A stretch of 64,000 bases of DNA from Opisthorchis felineus (lineage: Eukaryota > Platyhelminthes > Trematoda > Opisthorchiida > Opisthorchiidae): assembly GCA_004794785.1 (NCBI GenBank), contig SJOL01008635.1:916369-980368 (forward strand). The letters run 5' to 3'. The notes under the pieces were generated by a model that saw nothing but the letters and a program-made list of their open reading frames with translations, was not told the DNA's origin and did no database searches. Made by a program: the position numbers and the translations under genes. This document shows positions 50,761-61,540 of this stretch, piece by piece (position 1 is the first letter of the stretch; every line of letters starts with the position of its first letter).

Positions 50761-52634
50761 CACCGATAAGGTGGTCTTAGTTTAATGCTGACCGGCTGAT
50801 GAACCAATTCTTATTATCTTATTGAGCATCGCTGATCAGTGTGGTTTCGGCAAGTAAATTGCGGCCTCTCTTCTTAACAGCTCAACTAGCATGATAAGTT
50901 TACATCCGCGCTGCGGGCGAATTGGACAAAATAAGCAAGAATGTGTTTTGTTCTGTGCTTTATTATTTGTGTTTTATTATATACCACTAAATGATGTTGC
51001 ACTTCTACAAGACAGCCACGTGAATACTCCAGGTGAGCGAAAATTTTGTTTACGACACGTCTATACCTTTGAATCCTTATTAACATTTAAGGCCCCCCAG
51101 TAGAGACCATTGTCTTGCAGTTACAAAGATGTTCCTTCCAGAAGGATAAAAACCGTAAATTGTAGATCAAAATAATGTTGTGGACACCAAACAGCTTAGT
51201 CTGTACTGATTTGCAATATAGTACTTTTACTGTGCAATAAATATTGGCGCAATCCACTGCCTACATGTGATGTCATAGTGTCTATCTGATATCCTGAGAA
51301 TATGTAGTGTCAATCTTGAAGTTTTGTCTGTTTTCCAAAAACTATCAATTTCTAGCAATCACACGCGATCTGATTAAAGCGGTTTTGACGATCCTCATAA
51401 GAAAGTCGACCATAGTGATTTTCCGAACCACACGATGTTACTCGTTACCCAGTACAGTATGGTGCGTTTATATAGCCATATGGAATCTGGTCAAGAGAAA
51501 CAGGGGAGCTCATTTATTGCGCAAGTATAGGAGATGAGTTACGGCAATAGGATAGCCTTCTGCATATTTTTAGGCTAGGGTGTACAGGCCATTTTCGAAA
51601 GAATGTGGTTCCGAAAACGATCCTGTGGGAGTTTTGGGTTGTCTTGATGGAACTACAAACTTAAAGTCACATCATTTTGAGTTATCTTGAGAAGCGTACA
51701 ACCTGAGTTGGACGCAGTTATCGACAGAAAAACTTAGCACTAAATCATTTGCGAAGGTTCATTGGGACAACCGCAGACTTCGGCCATTGAAACAATCTCA
51801 CGGAGACTTGCAGTTCTTGTGAGTATATTAGGATTGCTTGTTCAGGTTCCAGAGCATTCACCTAGCGTATCTGGCTCAACACAAACCGATCACGCTTTAC
51901 CAATTATGCAGAAGCGCCCAATTTTGCCATAAATTTTGCTTCAGATCCCATTCGGTCATATAAATTTTATATACATATATACATATCTATATATCTATAT
52001 TACTTCGACGATTTTTCATGCACCATAGTATTGTGACCTGAGTACTTAAAAACACATCGCATTAGCACTGAACGAGCAAGTAAAGTGGATTATGATGTTT
52101 TGGCTTATTCATAAAAATCACCACAAGATACTTCTTCTGCCGTATAAAAGGTGTGTTTTCTTTTTCTGTGATGAGTCACTTGGCCATTAAATTGCATATT
52201 TATTTGAAAACGGTTGGGCGGCCAGAGGTTTTACATGGTGAACTTTCGATGAAGGACTGGTTGCCTACAGTTCATAAAAGCATGCGCTGCTGCGCGAGTC
52301 GTCCAACTAGCTTGTTTTTCCACGTATAGTCACGTTAGATATAATGGCCAAATTTTACAACTACGCCGTCGAACAGCTTTGAAAGTCTATATTACAAGTG
52401 AATATACCTTAACTCTGTAATTTAGGCAGCAAAAGCGAACGAATGGTTCGTGAACTCACTGGACGACTGGACACACGCTGCGCTCTAGGGGATTTAGAGT
52501 TGGTCGAATTTGGCAGAGCTCCTGTTGGAGGCTTGCTCGCTGGAAAGAGGATTCAAAAGTCACTTTTCTAAGAGTGTCATGTGGAAGGATTGTACCCATT
52601 GGAATCACAACAGAATGAATTCAACTTCTCTTAC
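50761..52634. other. presumed intron of the LIM gene
   Basis: TA-rich simple sequence (TATATACATATATACATATC and on) at 51,967-52,000. A plus-strand fragment at about 51,700-51,830 is open in all three frames but has no assignable feature. No further LIM exon was found. Confidence 0.3.
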
Positions 52635-52708
52635 ACTGCGCCATATAGGTCTGCCTGTAATGCGCGTTGCAATAGGGTACTCCTTCAATAACGCCAAAAC
52701 GCCCAATA
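52635..52708 (-). CDS. LIM domain 2, second-half exon
   Basis: The exon is 74 nt, with acceptor CTTGTTTATTTCAG and donor GTAAGA, phase 2 in and 1 out, the same length and phases as the second-half exons at 49,212 and 58,956. It reads IGRFGVIEGVPYCNAHYRQT, giving the final Cys-x2-His zinc ligands 17 residues after the last Cys of the first half. The intron separating it from the first half is 251 nt. An open frame on the plus strand here is a shadow. Confidence 0.88.
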
Positions 52709-52959
52709 CTGAAATAAACAAGAAAGGCCAAAAGCATCGCGGAAGAGTGAATTTTAAATCTCGTGAAGTTTTGCAATACATGCTTATAGAGTGACTGGCT
52801 AGAAAGTGGACTGTATAGAACTCTTTAAAAACGCGCATTTTGCCAGAATTTTTAAGGTAAAATATTTTGTTATCAGGTCTAGCCAACTTTCGGCAATAAA
52901 GAAATTTTACCTGATGTATTTACCTTTGAGACTCCTGAAGGTAGAAATAGCAAACTTAC

Positions 52960-53099
52960 TCCAATTGGTTGCGACACGTATGGCATCTGAAGCACGTTCT
53001 ATGATATGTGCGGCTTAGTATATTCAGTTGTTCTGCCGGATACACCTTATTCTCACATGCATAGCAGAGCGGTTCTTCTGCATGATGCGGCTGAAATAT
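52960..53099 (-). CDS. LIM domain 2, first-half exon
   Basis: The exon is 140 nt, with acceptor TTCATCGTACATGCAG and donor GTAAGT, phase 0 in and 2 out. It reads CYACENKVYPAEQLNIL, then TYHRTCFRCHTC. Zinc ligands are exon residues Cys12, Cys15, His33, Cys36, Cys39 and Cys42, spacing C-x2-C-x17-H-x2-C-x2-C-x2-C, position for position the same as the 63.6-kb exon. The start was chosen because it gives 11 residues before the first Cys, as at 63.6 kb; a second AG nine bases downstream would also keep the frame. Confidence 0.9.
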
Positions 53100-54514
53100 C
53101 TGCATGTACGATGAATAATTAGCAAGTCAGTTAAAAAGATATATTGGAAGGGTAATCGCTAGCAGTGCGTGATATTTTGAGTCTACAAAGTGCTTACAGC
53201 TACTTCAATTACATTCAACGTTCGACAATTTTGATACAGAGTTATCTGCGCAAGTGGTTTGTACAAACTAATCATCTGGATTTTCCTCAATTGTCTTTTG
53301 AAGCAAGTCACATTCAACTGATTTTGGTGTACCTTATTGTTTTTCACTCCAGGCACCTCACTATATTGGAAACCGGACTAATGAAGACCCGAATGTGCAA
53401 CGCCAACTGCATAGTACGCTGGATTCTAACAAATGACACCAACAGCTCAAAATCCTGTGCCGCTGTACCTCAGGTGTAGTTAGTTGCACCCATCCTATGA
53501 AAGTGGGTTGGATACAGTTCCGCAGTTACTTCCTTTACAGCAAGCATAATAGTTTTCGCAAGCTTAGCAACTATGAATAACAAAAACCCTTCGCGACCTG
53601 ATTAGTTGCAAATTTCTGCAGAAAATATTTTATTGCGTTATAGTTAGAGCCTCTTGTCGGTAAAAATAAATCGACAGACTTGTCGTTCCCCAAGCCGTAC
53701 TGATAAAAATAAAGGTCACATCAAGTACAATCAGTCATCAAATTCGATCACCTTTCCGATGAAAACTCACTTTATGGTAAGCACACATTGTCAGAGTTTG
53801 GGAGAATTCCCTGTCTCTAAATGAAGGTTCATGGTTTGAGCATAACACTTGCCGAAGTATATAGTAAGCCCCATAGATTAGATGGGTTGCTTAACAGTTT
53901 TAACTGGCAAGAGACGACCAGTGATCCATCGGCATCTAAAATGTTCAAAGATCTGTTATCCCACCTGAAGGGTGGACAACAACAATTTATCTAGCCCCTG
54001 ATTCATAAGAACGGATATGGCAGTAGGTGAACTGCGACAAGAAAGCTTCTTGCACTTGAAGCAACAAAACCAATTTCCCCAACTCTGGACCCCGGCGGAG
54101 CTGATGTCATAGTGACTCTAATAAAATTAAAAAGTTTATTTCAGCTCTGAATGCCTAACGGCACACTTGTTCGAAAGAATGTTGAAGGGACAAGGATACT
54201 ATAGCTTCGAATTAAAGCCTTAACACAAAAATCTTCGAACTGTATCATGACAACTCTGAAGATAAGGAACAGAGAAAGCCGATCTCTGGTTTGTTCACTG
54301 AGCTGAGTTCACTGAGTAGTTTACACGTCTTTTGGCCCGTGCGGTGCGATGAAATGCGAATCAAAATCTATGAGGCACACACTTTTGGAGCAAAATAGTT
54401 GGTCAACTTTCCACATATTAGCTTTAAAATGAAGCATGAGTACTTTTGGAGATACGCTACAGTACTCCCTACGTTACTTGTTCCCGTGCTGAAGAACACA
54501 TTGACAAAACTTAC
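53100..54514. other. presumed intron
   Basis: A 104-codon plus-strand frame (53,165-53,479) contains an IQSYLRK stretch reminiscent of a calmodulin-binding IQ motif. It lacks a convincing gene context. No other feature. Confidence 0.3.
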
Positions 54515-54616
54515 TCCAGTTTCGTCTTGAAGCACCGGAGTTTCATGTTGGATTGGTGGCTGAATATAAAGTGACGAAGTCATGTCCATATAGTGTTCAT
54601 TTGATTTTGTTGAGAT
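54515..54616 (-). CDS. candidate linker exon before LIM 2
   Basis: A 102-nt exon of 34 codons, phase 0 in and out, donor GTAAGT and a weaker acceptor (GGAATAAAG). The exit phase matches the phase-0 start of LIM 2 at 53,099. It reads like a disordered linker (IQPPIQHETPVLQDETG). A linker exon with the same phases precedes LIM 1 at 63,822-63,938. Support is by phase and composition only. Confidence 0.38.
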
Positions 54617-54862
54617 CTTTATTCCAAATGCAATCATAGCAGGTCACCGCAATGAAATTTTGAGACGAGACGCTTACCAACATTTAACAGTTAGAAAATT
54701 CATTGGCAACATATTTTGTTACGACAATACCAGATCTCCCGGCGAAACGCATTTGGCACATTTCTGAGTACAGGATATACGAGTCATCTTTTAGATCTCA
54801 TTCGCCTCAATGTTCCACTATTGCAGCTTAAAACTTGAGGTACTGAAGTACTATGATAAAGA

Positions 54863-55767
54863 CTAGAACGATGTCCTGGATCCAAAGAATGTACGTGGTG
54901 GTTCAGACAAACACTCTCCGCTAGTTGAACCTGCAGTAGCTGGCCTGAATATTCTGACCATCGAAACACGAGGGACAAGAGCATTTGGCTTCCGTAAATC
55001 ATTGGCTGAAGTGAACACTTTATTGGGTAGATCATCCTGGATTCAGATGGCTTCTGTGCCCAAGTTAGCATAAATTGGATGGAACATTTAGCAAAGGAAA
55101 TAAAATAAAACCAACTTTGAGAATGTTCTTTCTTTGTGGTGTTATGTCAAATTTGTCTTCTCTGTTTAAGCTCGTTTTGCGAATGACACCGCTATGTCTT
55201 GCTGTCTGAATGTGTACTTAATAAGTTTGGTGCGGGACTGGATATGTATCCATTTTGTTGATATCTGATAATCTTATCATTCAAAAGTATTCAGTACATT
55301 CATCACGGCTGTACAACTCTGATGTCTTTGGTCTGGGATGCTCAATGTTCAAATATCACTGCTTGTACATGCGGTTCTATAATTGACTGCTAAGAACACA
55401 TATGATGGAATTGTAATTGAAGGGGCGTTGACCTCCCTGTGGATGCTAATTCCCTGATTACTGGTTGGTTCGTGAAACTGGGCGGTGAGAAACCCAACTA
55501 CCTCGGAAAATTTTCTAAGACCTTTGTATTTCATGAAATTGCATAACTAAACATCCTTTTGATTTTTTATCACTGAGTACGGTGTCACTACACACACTGT
55601 ACCGCATGTCACTTTTAACAATGTTCTGCTGGGTGTGTGCATTATTTGGGTTTTGTGAACAGGTGAAATTACTCCAGGAGAATGTCTGAACATAAACGAA
55701 ACTAGATATTCAGCAAAAAATGAATAATCCGGCGCAGTTGGCCGGCTTGCATGGTTATCTAGCACAT
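54863..55767 (-). CDS. candidate linker exons between LIM 1 and LIM 2
   Basis: Two pieces. First, 55,613-55,767 (51 codons, phase 1 in and 0 out, acceptor GGTTGTGCAACAG, donor GTGACA), which reads SRPTAPDYSFFAEYL and PGVISPVHKTQIMHTPSRT. Second, an open stretch starting at 55,036 after GAATCCAG (58 codons to a stop at 54,863). Its composition (Ser, Pro, Thr, Arg) looks like a disordered linker, but it has no clear donor. A shift of frame near 54,865 would continue it. Either the exon ends at a weak site or a base is wrong. Both pieces lie on the LIM-gene strand. Confidence 0.28.
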
Positions 55768-56019
55768 CTGTTGCACAACCCTAATGGTCTCCAATGCGCA
55801 TGCCTACCCTCTTTCAGCTTTGCCACTGAAGTGTTTTTGGAAGACATTTAAAAAACGTTTTTGGGAAAAAAGGTTAGTCAGCAATTTCCCCTGATCGAAG
55901 TCAACCGTTGTTTCGTACATTGAGGTTAAAGCAATTATATTATGTTTCAGGTTTTGGTGGTTGCGGGATATTGTAGAACACATACTCACACGACTCTCGT
56001 TTGAACAGTCATCCTACTG

Positions 56020-56190
56020 TCTAATCAGCCTGGTGGGTTCACACCAAAGGGGCGGAAGCACTGGACTTGCGCTTCGCTCTTATTAGAGCTCATCAGCAGT
56101 GCATATGCAATGACTCTGCCGGGGGTTGAACTCTGCACATCTGACATGCGAGGCGGGCGTGTTACTTCTACTGCACCAGCGCACACTGGA
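56020..56190 (-). mobile_element. tRNA-Ala-like SINE
   Basis: Read on the minus strand, 56,187-56,110 has a tRNA-like head: an A-box-like segment GCGCTGGTGCAGTAG, an anticodon-arm-like CCCGCCTCGCATG (anticodon CGC in alanine-tRNA context), and a B-box-like GAGTTCAACCCC. These are the two internal RNA polymerase III promoter boxes of a tRNA-derived SINE. The cloverleaf is degenerate and the body continues to about 56,020. A true tRNA gene is unlikely, because the acceptor stem does not pair and B-box positions are changed. Confidence 0.6.
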
Positions 56191-56794
56191 CTCATCCGAA
56201 TTTTTACGTGTGAACAGGTGAACATGTTCGTGCTTGAGTGATATGAGCTGAACGCCCAACGCCTCGAACGACGACCCAGTAACATACCTTGGTTGTGCCG
56301 ACTGATTGGCCCGCCAGTCAGGACTTCCTACTCAGGTTGCGCGACAGACGCTTGAAAGCTACTGGGCACATTTTGTTTCAGGTGTTGGTGGCTGCGGGAT
56401 TTTGTATCATTATGTATCATCCACCGTACCATTATGGAAGTGTTGATTATGACCATTCCGGAAATAAATTCCATCTACGCGCAAGTAATTTTGCAGGACG
56501 GTATTTCATATTAAATATATTTCTAAAAACTGCTTTATAGTTCATGTTCCAGTATCCCTATCAACGTCCGAAATATCACGGAAAAATCTTTTGGACACGC
56601 AAGATAGCATACAACTGCTGGGCTTTTTCAAAATTTATTGACATTTTATTGCCATTTTCTTCTGCCTGGGGCTAACCGGATGTGTGTAGTCAATCAGCAG
56701 TCTCATCGTCTACTTTCATGGCAAAACGAGTTATTTATTTCTCGACAAAAGTGGGTTTAGATGTAGGTTCTAGCCAAAGTATTATCGGGGTGGT

Positions 56795-56800
56795 TTTATT
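56795..56800 (-). terminator. possible polyadenylation signal AATAAA
   Basis: A minus-strand AATAAA lies about 215 nt beyond the stop at 57,013 that ends the candidate exon 57,013-57,135. If real, it would mark an alternative 3' end, giving a shorter transcript with one LIM domain. Confidence 0.25.
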
Positions 56801-57012
56801 GAATAACTTCCAAAATGAGCTCCGGGGGCAGACAGTGCGCAGCGGATTCCTCTGATGGGCACTGTAAACAACTTGGAACCGCTGTCTTGCACTCGATGTT
56901 TTCTGGTATCCAGCCCATGGATTTTGGTCACATCTTTCCGGTTAGTTTGCCCATTCGCTAGAATCTCCGACTGCTTTACGCACTTTCTTGCGGTCTAGAT
57001 CCAACTGATGAT

Positions 57013-57925
57013 TTAACCAATACCAGAAAACTTAAGGTCAGATGCATGAGGGTGGTGTGACACCAGTGTGCACAGTGTAAGCGCAGCAGTTGCTGGTGTA
57101 GTTGCAGGGACCTCAGCATTAACCAACGGTGAAGTCTAGTAATATTCTGATAACAGAATTTCAAATTAGTAGTTCTAAAATCAAACTAGATACTTACAAT
57201 TTCATTGGTCGGAATAAATGGCATCACCGGAATGGCGCGGTCCCCTGTAATACTTTGTATGCTGAGGTTGGCAGCATTTGAACCTGCTAGTATGGAAAAG
57301 TGAGGTAAGAGAATTGTACCACCACTCATTTTGAACTGCAATTGGTGGCAAAACAATCACTCGTAGTAAAATCTTTCACCAAAATCTTTCGTCAAATAGT
57401 CTGCCTTTTGCGACGTTTTCATCCGGTGGTTTCAACAGGCTACATGTTCGAAGAATAGCTGAGATGAATTCCGCTGCTCGGTTACTAGTCTTTTTAAGAG
57501 GAACAACATAGTATCTGTTCTGGACATCTAGGAATTCTTCGTTTTCTCATCTTTCCCTTGATTCATGCCTAGCTTGACGGTTGATAGTAATGCAGTGTTC
57601 ATCATGAGTTCATCCCCAGGGCTAATCCTATTGCTCCCACGCAGATTTCGATGTGAAATATGGGTTGCCATTAAATTTCGTAATGATATCAGACTTTGGT
57701 AACATATCCGCAAGTAAAAATTGGGCTGTGTAAACAAGAACACGAAATAATCTAATTAAATAGCTCACCTGACTAATTACACAGAGCATTAATTTTCTAT
57801 CTTCTTTCGTGCCAAAATAGTGAGGAATCAGTGACACCTGGCCAGAGACGCTCGGTTCTTGGACACTACAGAATGCTTAGTTTCTTCCAGAATTCTTTTA
57901 AAACAGTAAGTCAGTTCAGTATCGC
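57013..57925 (-). CDS. candidate exons following LIM 1 (chain unresolved)
   Basis: Several minus-strand pieces have good borders: 57,838-57,925 (phase 1 in, 2 out, acceptor GCTGGTCAATTCAG); an exon ending at 57,725 after the strong acceptor TTCTTGTTTACACAG; 57,380-57,514 (44 codons, LKKTSNRAAEFISAI, donor GTGAAA); 57,198-57,283 (28 codons, donor GTAAGT); and 57,013-57,135 (to a TAA). The phase-1 exit of LIM 1 (58,956-59,029) matches entry into 57,925, or into 57,725 in one frame. No single chain satisfies all phases. Some of these exons are probably real, possibly as alternative 3' ends. No domain recognised. Confidence 0.3.
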
Positions 57926-58955
57926 CTGAATTGACCAGCAAAAACCTCACAATGAAATGTGAAGAGAAATTTCTGATAGTTATCATTTGAGATTTGGATG
58001 CTTGGGATAACACAGCAGGCGACAACTGCGCAAATAATGCTCCGTTATTTCTCTAGGTCTGCAAGTTTAGCGTCTACTACTCTGGGTTGGTTACAAATTG
58101 TTTTATCGAAAATTTGAGTGATTTACCACTGAGTGGCTCGCTGAAGTCTAAATGAAATCTTGTTGTCAAATCTTGAGAGTACTAGCCCTACACATTTGGC
58201 TAGTATGAGTAATTACTTTAGTAGAGCAAGAACAGAAGATTATGATGGTGTATCACGTGAGTTTCAGTTGTCATAACTATTTACACCGATTCAATTTAAC
58301 GAATTTTCGCACCATTTTCAGTCCCAGACATTTCGCCGGAAAGCCAAGATTTCACGGAGAGAAGAAAACAGAAAAAGTTGATCAAGTGGAATGATGCGTC
58401 ACACAATCTGTGCGTATAGTTTCAAGTGTAAAACTTTTCAAAGAGGGAGAAAAACCCATTTGATGTGCATATATTCAAAGCCAGTAGTTTAAACTTGGGT
58501 TTGTATAGCAATCACAGCCCCATCCTCCTCCTACGAGAGACTAGTGCTTTAGAACAAATAGTAAACCACTTAAAAACAGGTACAACCTGTTTCCTAATAC
58601 TCAGAATACAGAAGGAGTGGTCAGTGGCAAACCAATTTATACCTTCTCACGCTTTTTTAAGCGTCAGAAATTCCTGTGGTTCTGTTTCTAGTACGAAACT
58701 GTCAAGGATGGTTTAGAACTCCATCGATAGCTGACTCCCGTACCATGTTGTACGTATTTAGTTTGACTGGTTATTTCTTGGTTTTATGAAATCTGACTTT
58801 CCGAAATAGAAAACGATGTATTGTGTGCAGTTCATATAACGAACGAGAGAAAGCGAATTTTTTCGAGTGTGTAGGAGAAAGTTTTAAAAATTCATTGTAT
58901 TGTTACACACTTGCAACGTGAGTAAATACAACTGATTTTTCAGCGAGTTACTTAC

Positions 58956-59029
58956 TTCGAATTTCACTCAATTGTTTGTAATGTGGCATGCAGTAGGGAT
59001 CCTCTTTAAATACTTGATACCGGCCTCCT
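58956..59029 (-). CDS. LIM domain 1, second-half exon
   Basis: The exon is 74 nt, phase 2 in and 1 out, with pyrimidine tract TTTTCTTTTTTCTCTG before the acceptor and donor GTAAGT. It reads GGRYQVFKEDPYCMPHYKQL; the Cys-x2-His are the last two zinc ligands, 17 residues after the last Cys of the exon at 63,599. The phase joins exactly. The acceptor is AAG rather than CAG. A decayed retrotransposon ends immediately upstream, so part of the intron next to the acceptor derives from it. The frame runs on from retroelement into exon without a stop, which could mislead automatic annotation. Confidence 0.82.
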
Positions 59030-59039
59030 CTTACGGCAG

Positions 59040-61540
59040 AGAAAAAAGAAAACGTATAGTAATATGGAGCGCACTGCAGCATGGATAAGTTCATGTCACG
59101 CCTAAGGCACACGTGATGCAGGTTCATGAAAGCTGATCTGGCTTTCCCAAATCGCATAAAAATATCATGTTTTGCAAAACCAACGGCACTAATACAGCTA
59201 CTCAGGTAAGTAAATTTGTCTGCTAACTTTATGGGCCTATCCGCAAGCATGAGTTCAGGATTTGAGCCCACCAAGTCTTGCAGCAGTACTTTACACTTTG
59301 CAGGAGCGGAGCGGACGCCAAACTGTGAGGCGGAAGTATTTGGACCATTTTATATTTACTATCCCCGGCGGGTGTGTTGCAGGAGGCCAGGTAAACCGCT
59401 CTTCAAAGTTTTCGGCTCATCATTCCAGTCGACGTTTTTGCGAGTGAATTAATGAACCCTTTTCACTTATCGTTTCAATGACTGTTGCTTTTTCAGGGCC
59501 ACTCGATCGTATCAGTTGATATTCGGCATGGCTGTTCCCGAAAGCAAACGCCTCTCCATCTCCCGAGCTTTTGATATCCACCAGAGCTCTATAACTTCCC
59601 TTGGGTTGTCCACTATTTGGCGTTTGAAGTATTTGCATGTGCCGTCGTATTTGTCGCTTGCCGGTAATCATTTCCTCACATCAAACAGGACTAGCGGTCT
59701 TGACGATATCCAGTGGTCACTTGGTTTTATCGGAGAAGTCGGACAGACAGCAATGAACGCCGCTAGCAAAGCTCCTTTCAAATTTTACCAGGCTCCATCC
59801 AAGCCCTATCTACCAATACTGTGTTGGTTTGTCGTAGAGTGTGGTTCAGCTAGCTCAATTCGATACTGTTGTACTACGGTAATTCTTTAAAGGTGATGGA
59901 TTGCCATGCTTCTTGTTGGATTTCTGGGGGCTGAAGCAAAACGAACCGTCAGGCCTGCACGCACCGTGGCGTGATCGGAATCAAGTTGTGTACCTCAGAT
60001 GGAACGCCGGTCTCAGACAGTGGCTCTCCACCGGTGGTTGAGTTTCACGTTACCAAACTGGGTCCACGGTTGATTTGCAGCTTATAGCAGCCAGATTACG
60101 CGGTGCAAACGCTTATCCTGAAAGTCCCTACTGACCAGAAACAGTCAAGAATTGTCACCCAACAGGAGAAGTCGTTCTCGACTTTATGTGACTCCGAATA
60201 GACCACCAAGGTGTGATTCCAAGGAGGTCAGACGACCCACTCGGGCATTAAAAGTGCCCACAGAGATGCCAGTGTCAATGCTTCTTACTAGTGGAATAAG
60301 CCGGATAGCCCTCGGTAGGAATTATCCTTCTCAGGGTCAGATCTGCAGAAGCTCTCACTACAAACAGGCCCCGTTTTTTATGTTGAGATGCGTTGAGGTC
60401 GATTGAGCTAGATAACCCAACAGCGTACAAATGACTGTTCACTGGGATCCAATCCAGAAAAGTGCTTTCAGCTGTGGGGCTGAGTGTAACTCCCACGACA
60501 TGTATTCCGCGAGTCACAGTATTTGGATCACCGGACGCAAAAAGGGAAAAGTGTGGAAGCGCTGAGTTTGTCTCGGTGTCACAGTATACATCGATTTTCA
60601 GCAAGCATTATAAGTTTGCCAACTTCACGTAGAGTACGGATGTTAAGAGCCCTAAAGTTAGAAAGGACCCCGTGGATTTGACAAGGTGTTATTTTGGTTA
60701 TTTTGTTTATTGTCAACGGCCACGAGGAACATAAGGCCATCCCTTGGATAACTGATAGCCAAATGACCCCGCAACGTTTCCATGTGTGGTGGGATGTGGT
60801 TGGAGGGGACATCGATGGACAAACAACTGCTTGGGCGAATGATACTTCCCGGCTGCTCAGCCCGAAAAAGGGCGTTTGGTTGTGGTACACCATTTTGAGC
60901 CTCTTACTCAAACGTCTGACCCGCGAGGCATCGGGCTGTGGGATTCTATTTGACGATCCTTCCCTCGGCCGATATCTCAACATTCTGACTTGCTCGGTTG
61001 CAGATGGTTGGCCTAACACTAGGGTACATGGAGTACGACATTTCCGTCTCACTGCTGATGCGGCTGCACACAGCAGGTGCCTTTTGATCAGCACCTGACC
61101 CTTTGGTCTTAAAAGCATTTCGACCATATTGAACAGTGTGCCAGCGTCCGCGGTCAGTCATTAGGTGATCGGAATATGCGATTTTTGGGGCTTACGTTTC
61201 TAACCCGTCCTTATTCGGGGAAAAGCAGCATCGCTGCTTCCATGAATATGGACATGCTGGTCATCTGAGGAAAACACCTGACTACCTTTTCACTTCTATC
61301 GCAGCAGACAGTACTACTCTGCCCCCAAGCCGCCTCATAGCATGAGTACTCGTTGTACGAGGTCTTGCTGCTCTTGGTCTGAATGTTCCCCTTTGGCATT
61401 CCTAGCAGGTTGTACCTTGCGGAACGAAGTTCCAGCCAGTGTAACCCGCGGGATCATTGCAGCACTCAAGCCCGACCACCATGTCAAGGTGGCAGCTTTA
61501 GATTGCGTCCGACCTCTTTGTCATCATGTGTGAATTCTAG
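59040..61540 (-). mobile_element. decayed non-LTR retrotransposon with endonuclease and RT remnants
   Basis: On the minus strand, 5' to 3': a probable 5' region (61,540-60,700); an AP-type endonuclease relic (60,690-59,930) with NIRTLREVG, FLDWIPVNSHLYAVGL, GTFNARVGRLTS, then NQPWTQF and DSDHATVRAGL; a linker (59,930-59,330) with GALLAAFIAVCPTSP and KSSGDGEAFAFGNSHAEYQL; then directly the C-terminal RT region (59,270-59,060) with LADRPIKLADKFTYLSSCIS. The catalytic core of the RT is missing (internal deletion of several hundred codons), and stops and frameshifts are frequent. The family is the endonuclease/RT (RTE/CR1-like) kind common in flatworms. Not functional. Confidence 0.85.

Noticed and set aside
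53165..53479. Plus-strand frame with an IQ-like stretch
   Set aside because: One partial motif only, with no second IQ repeat or agreeing splice sites. It lies in a presumed LIM-gene intron.
60694..61098. 134-codon plus frame
   Set aside because: Opposite strand of the retrotransposon 5' and endonuclease region.
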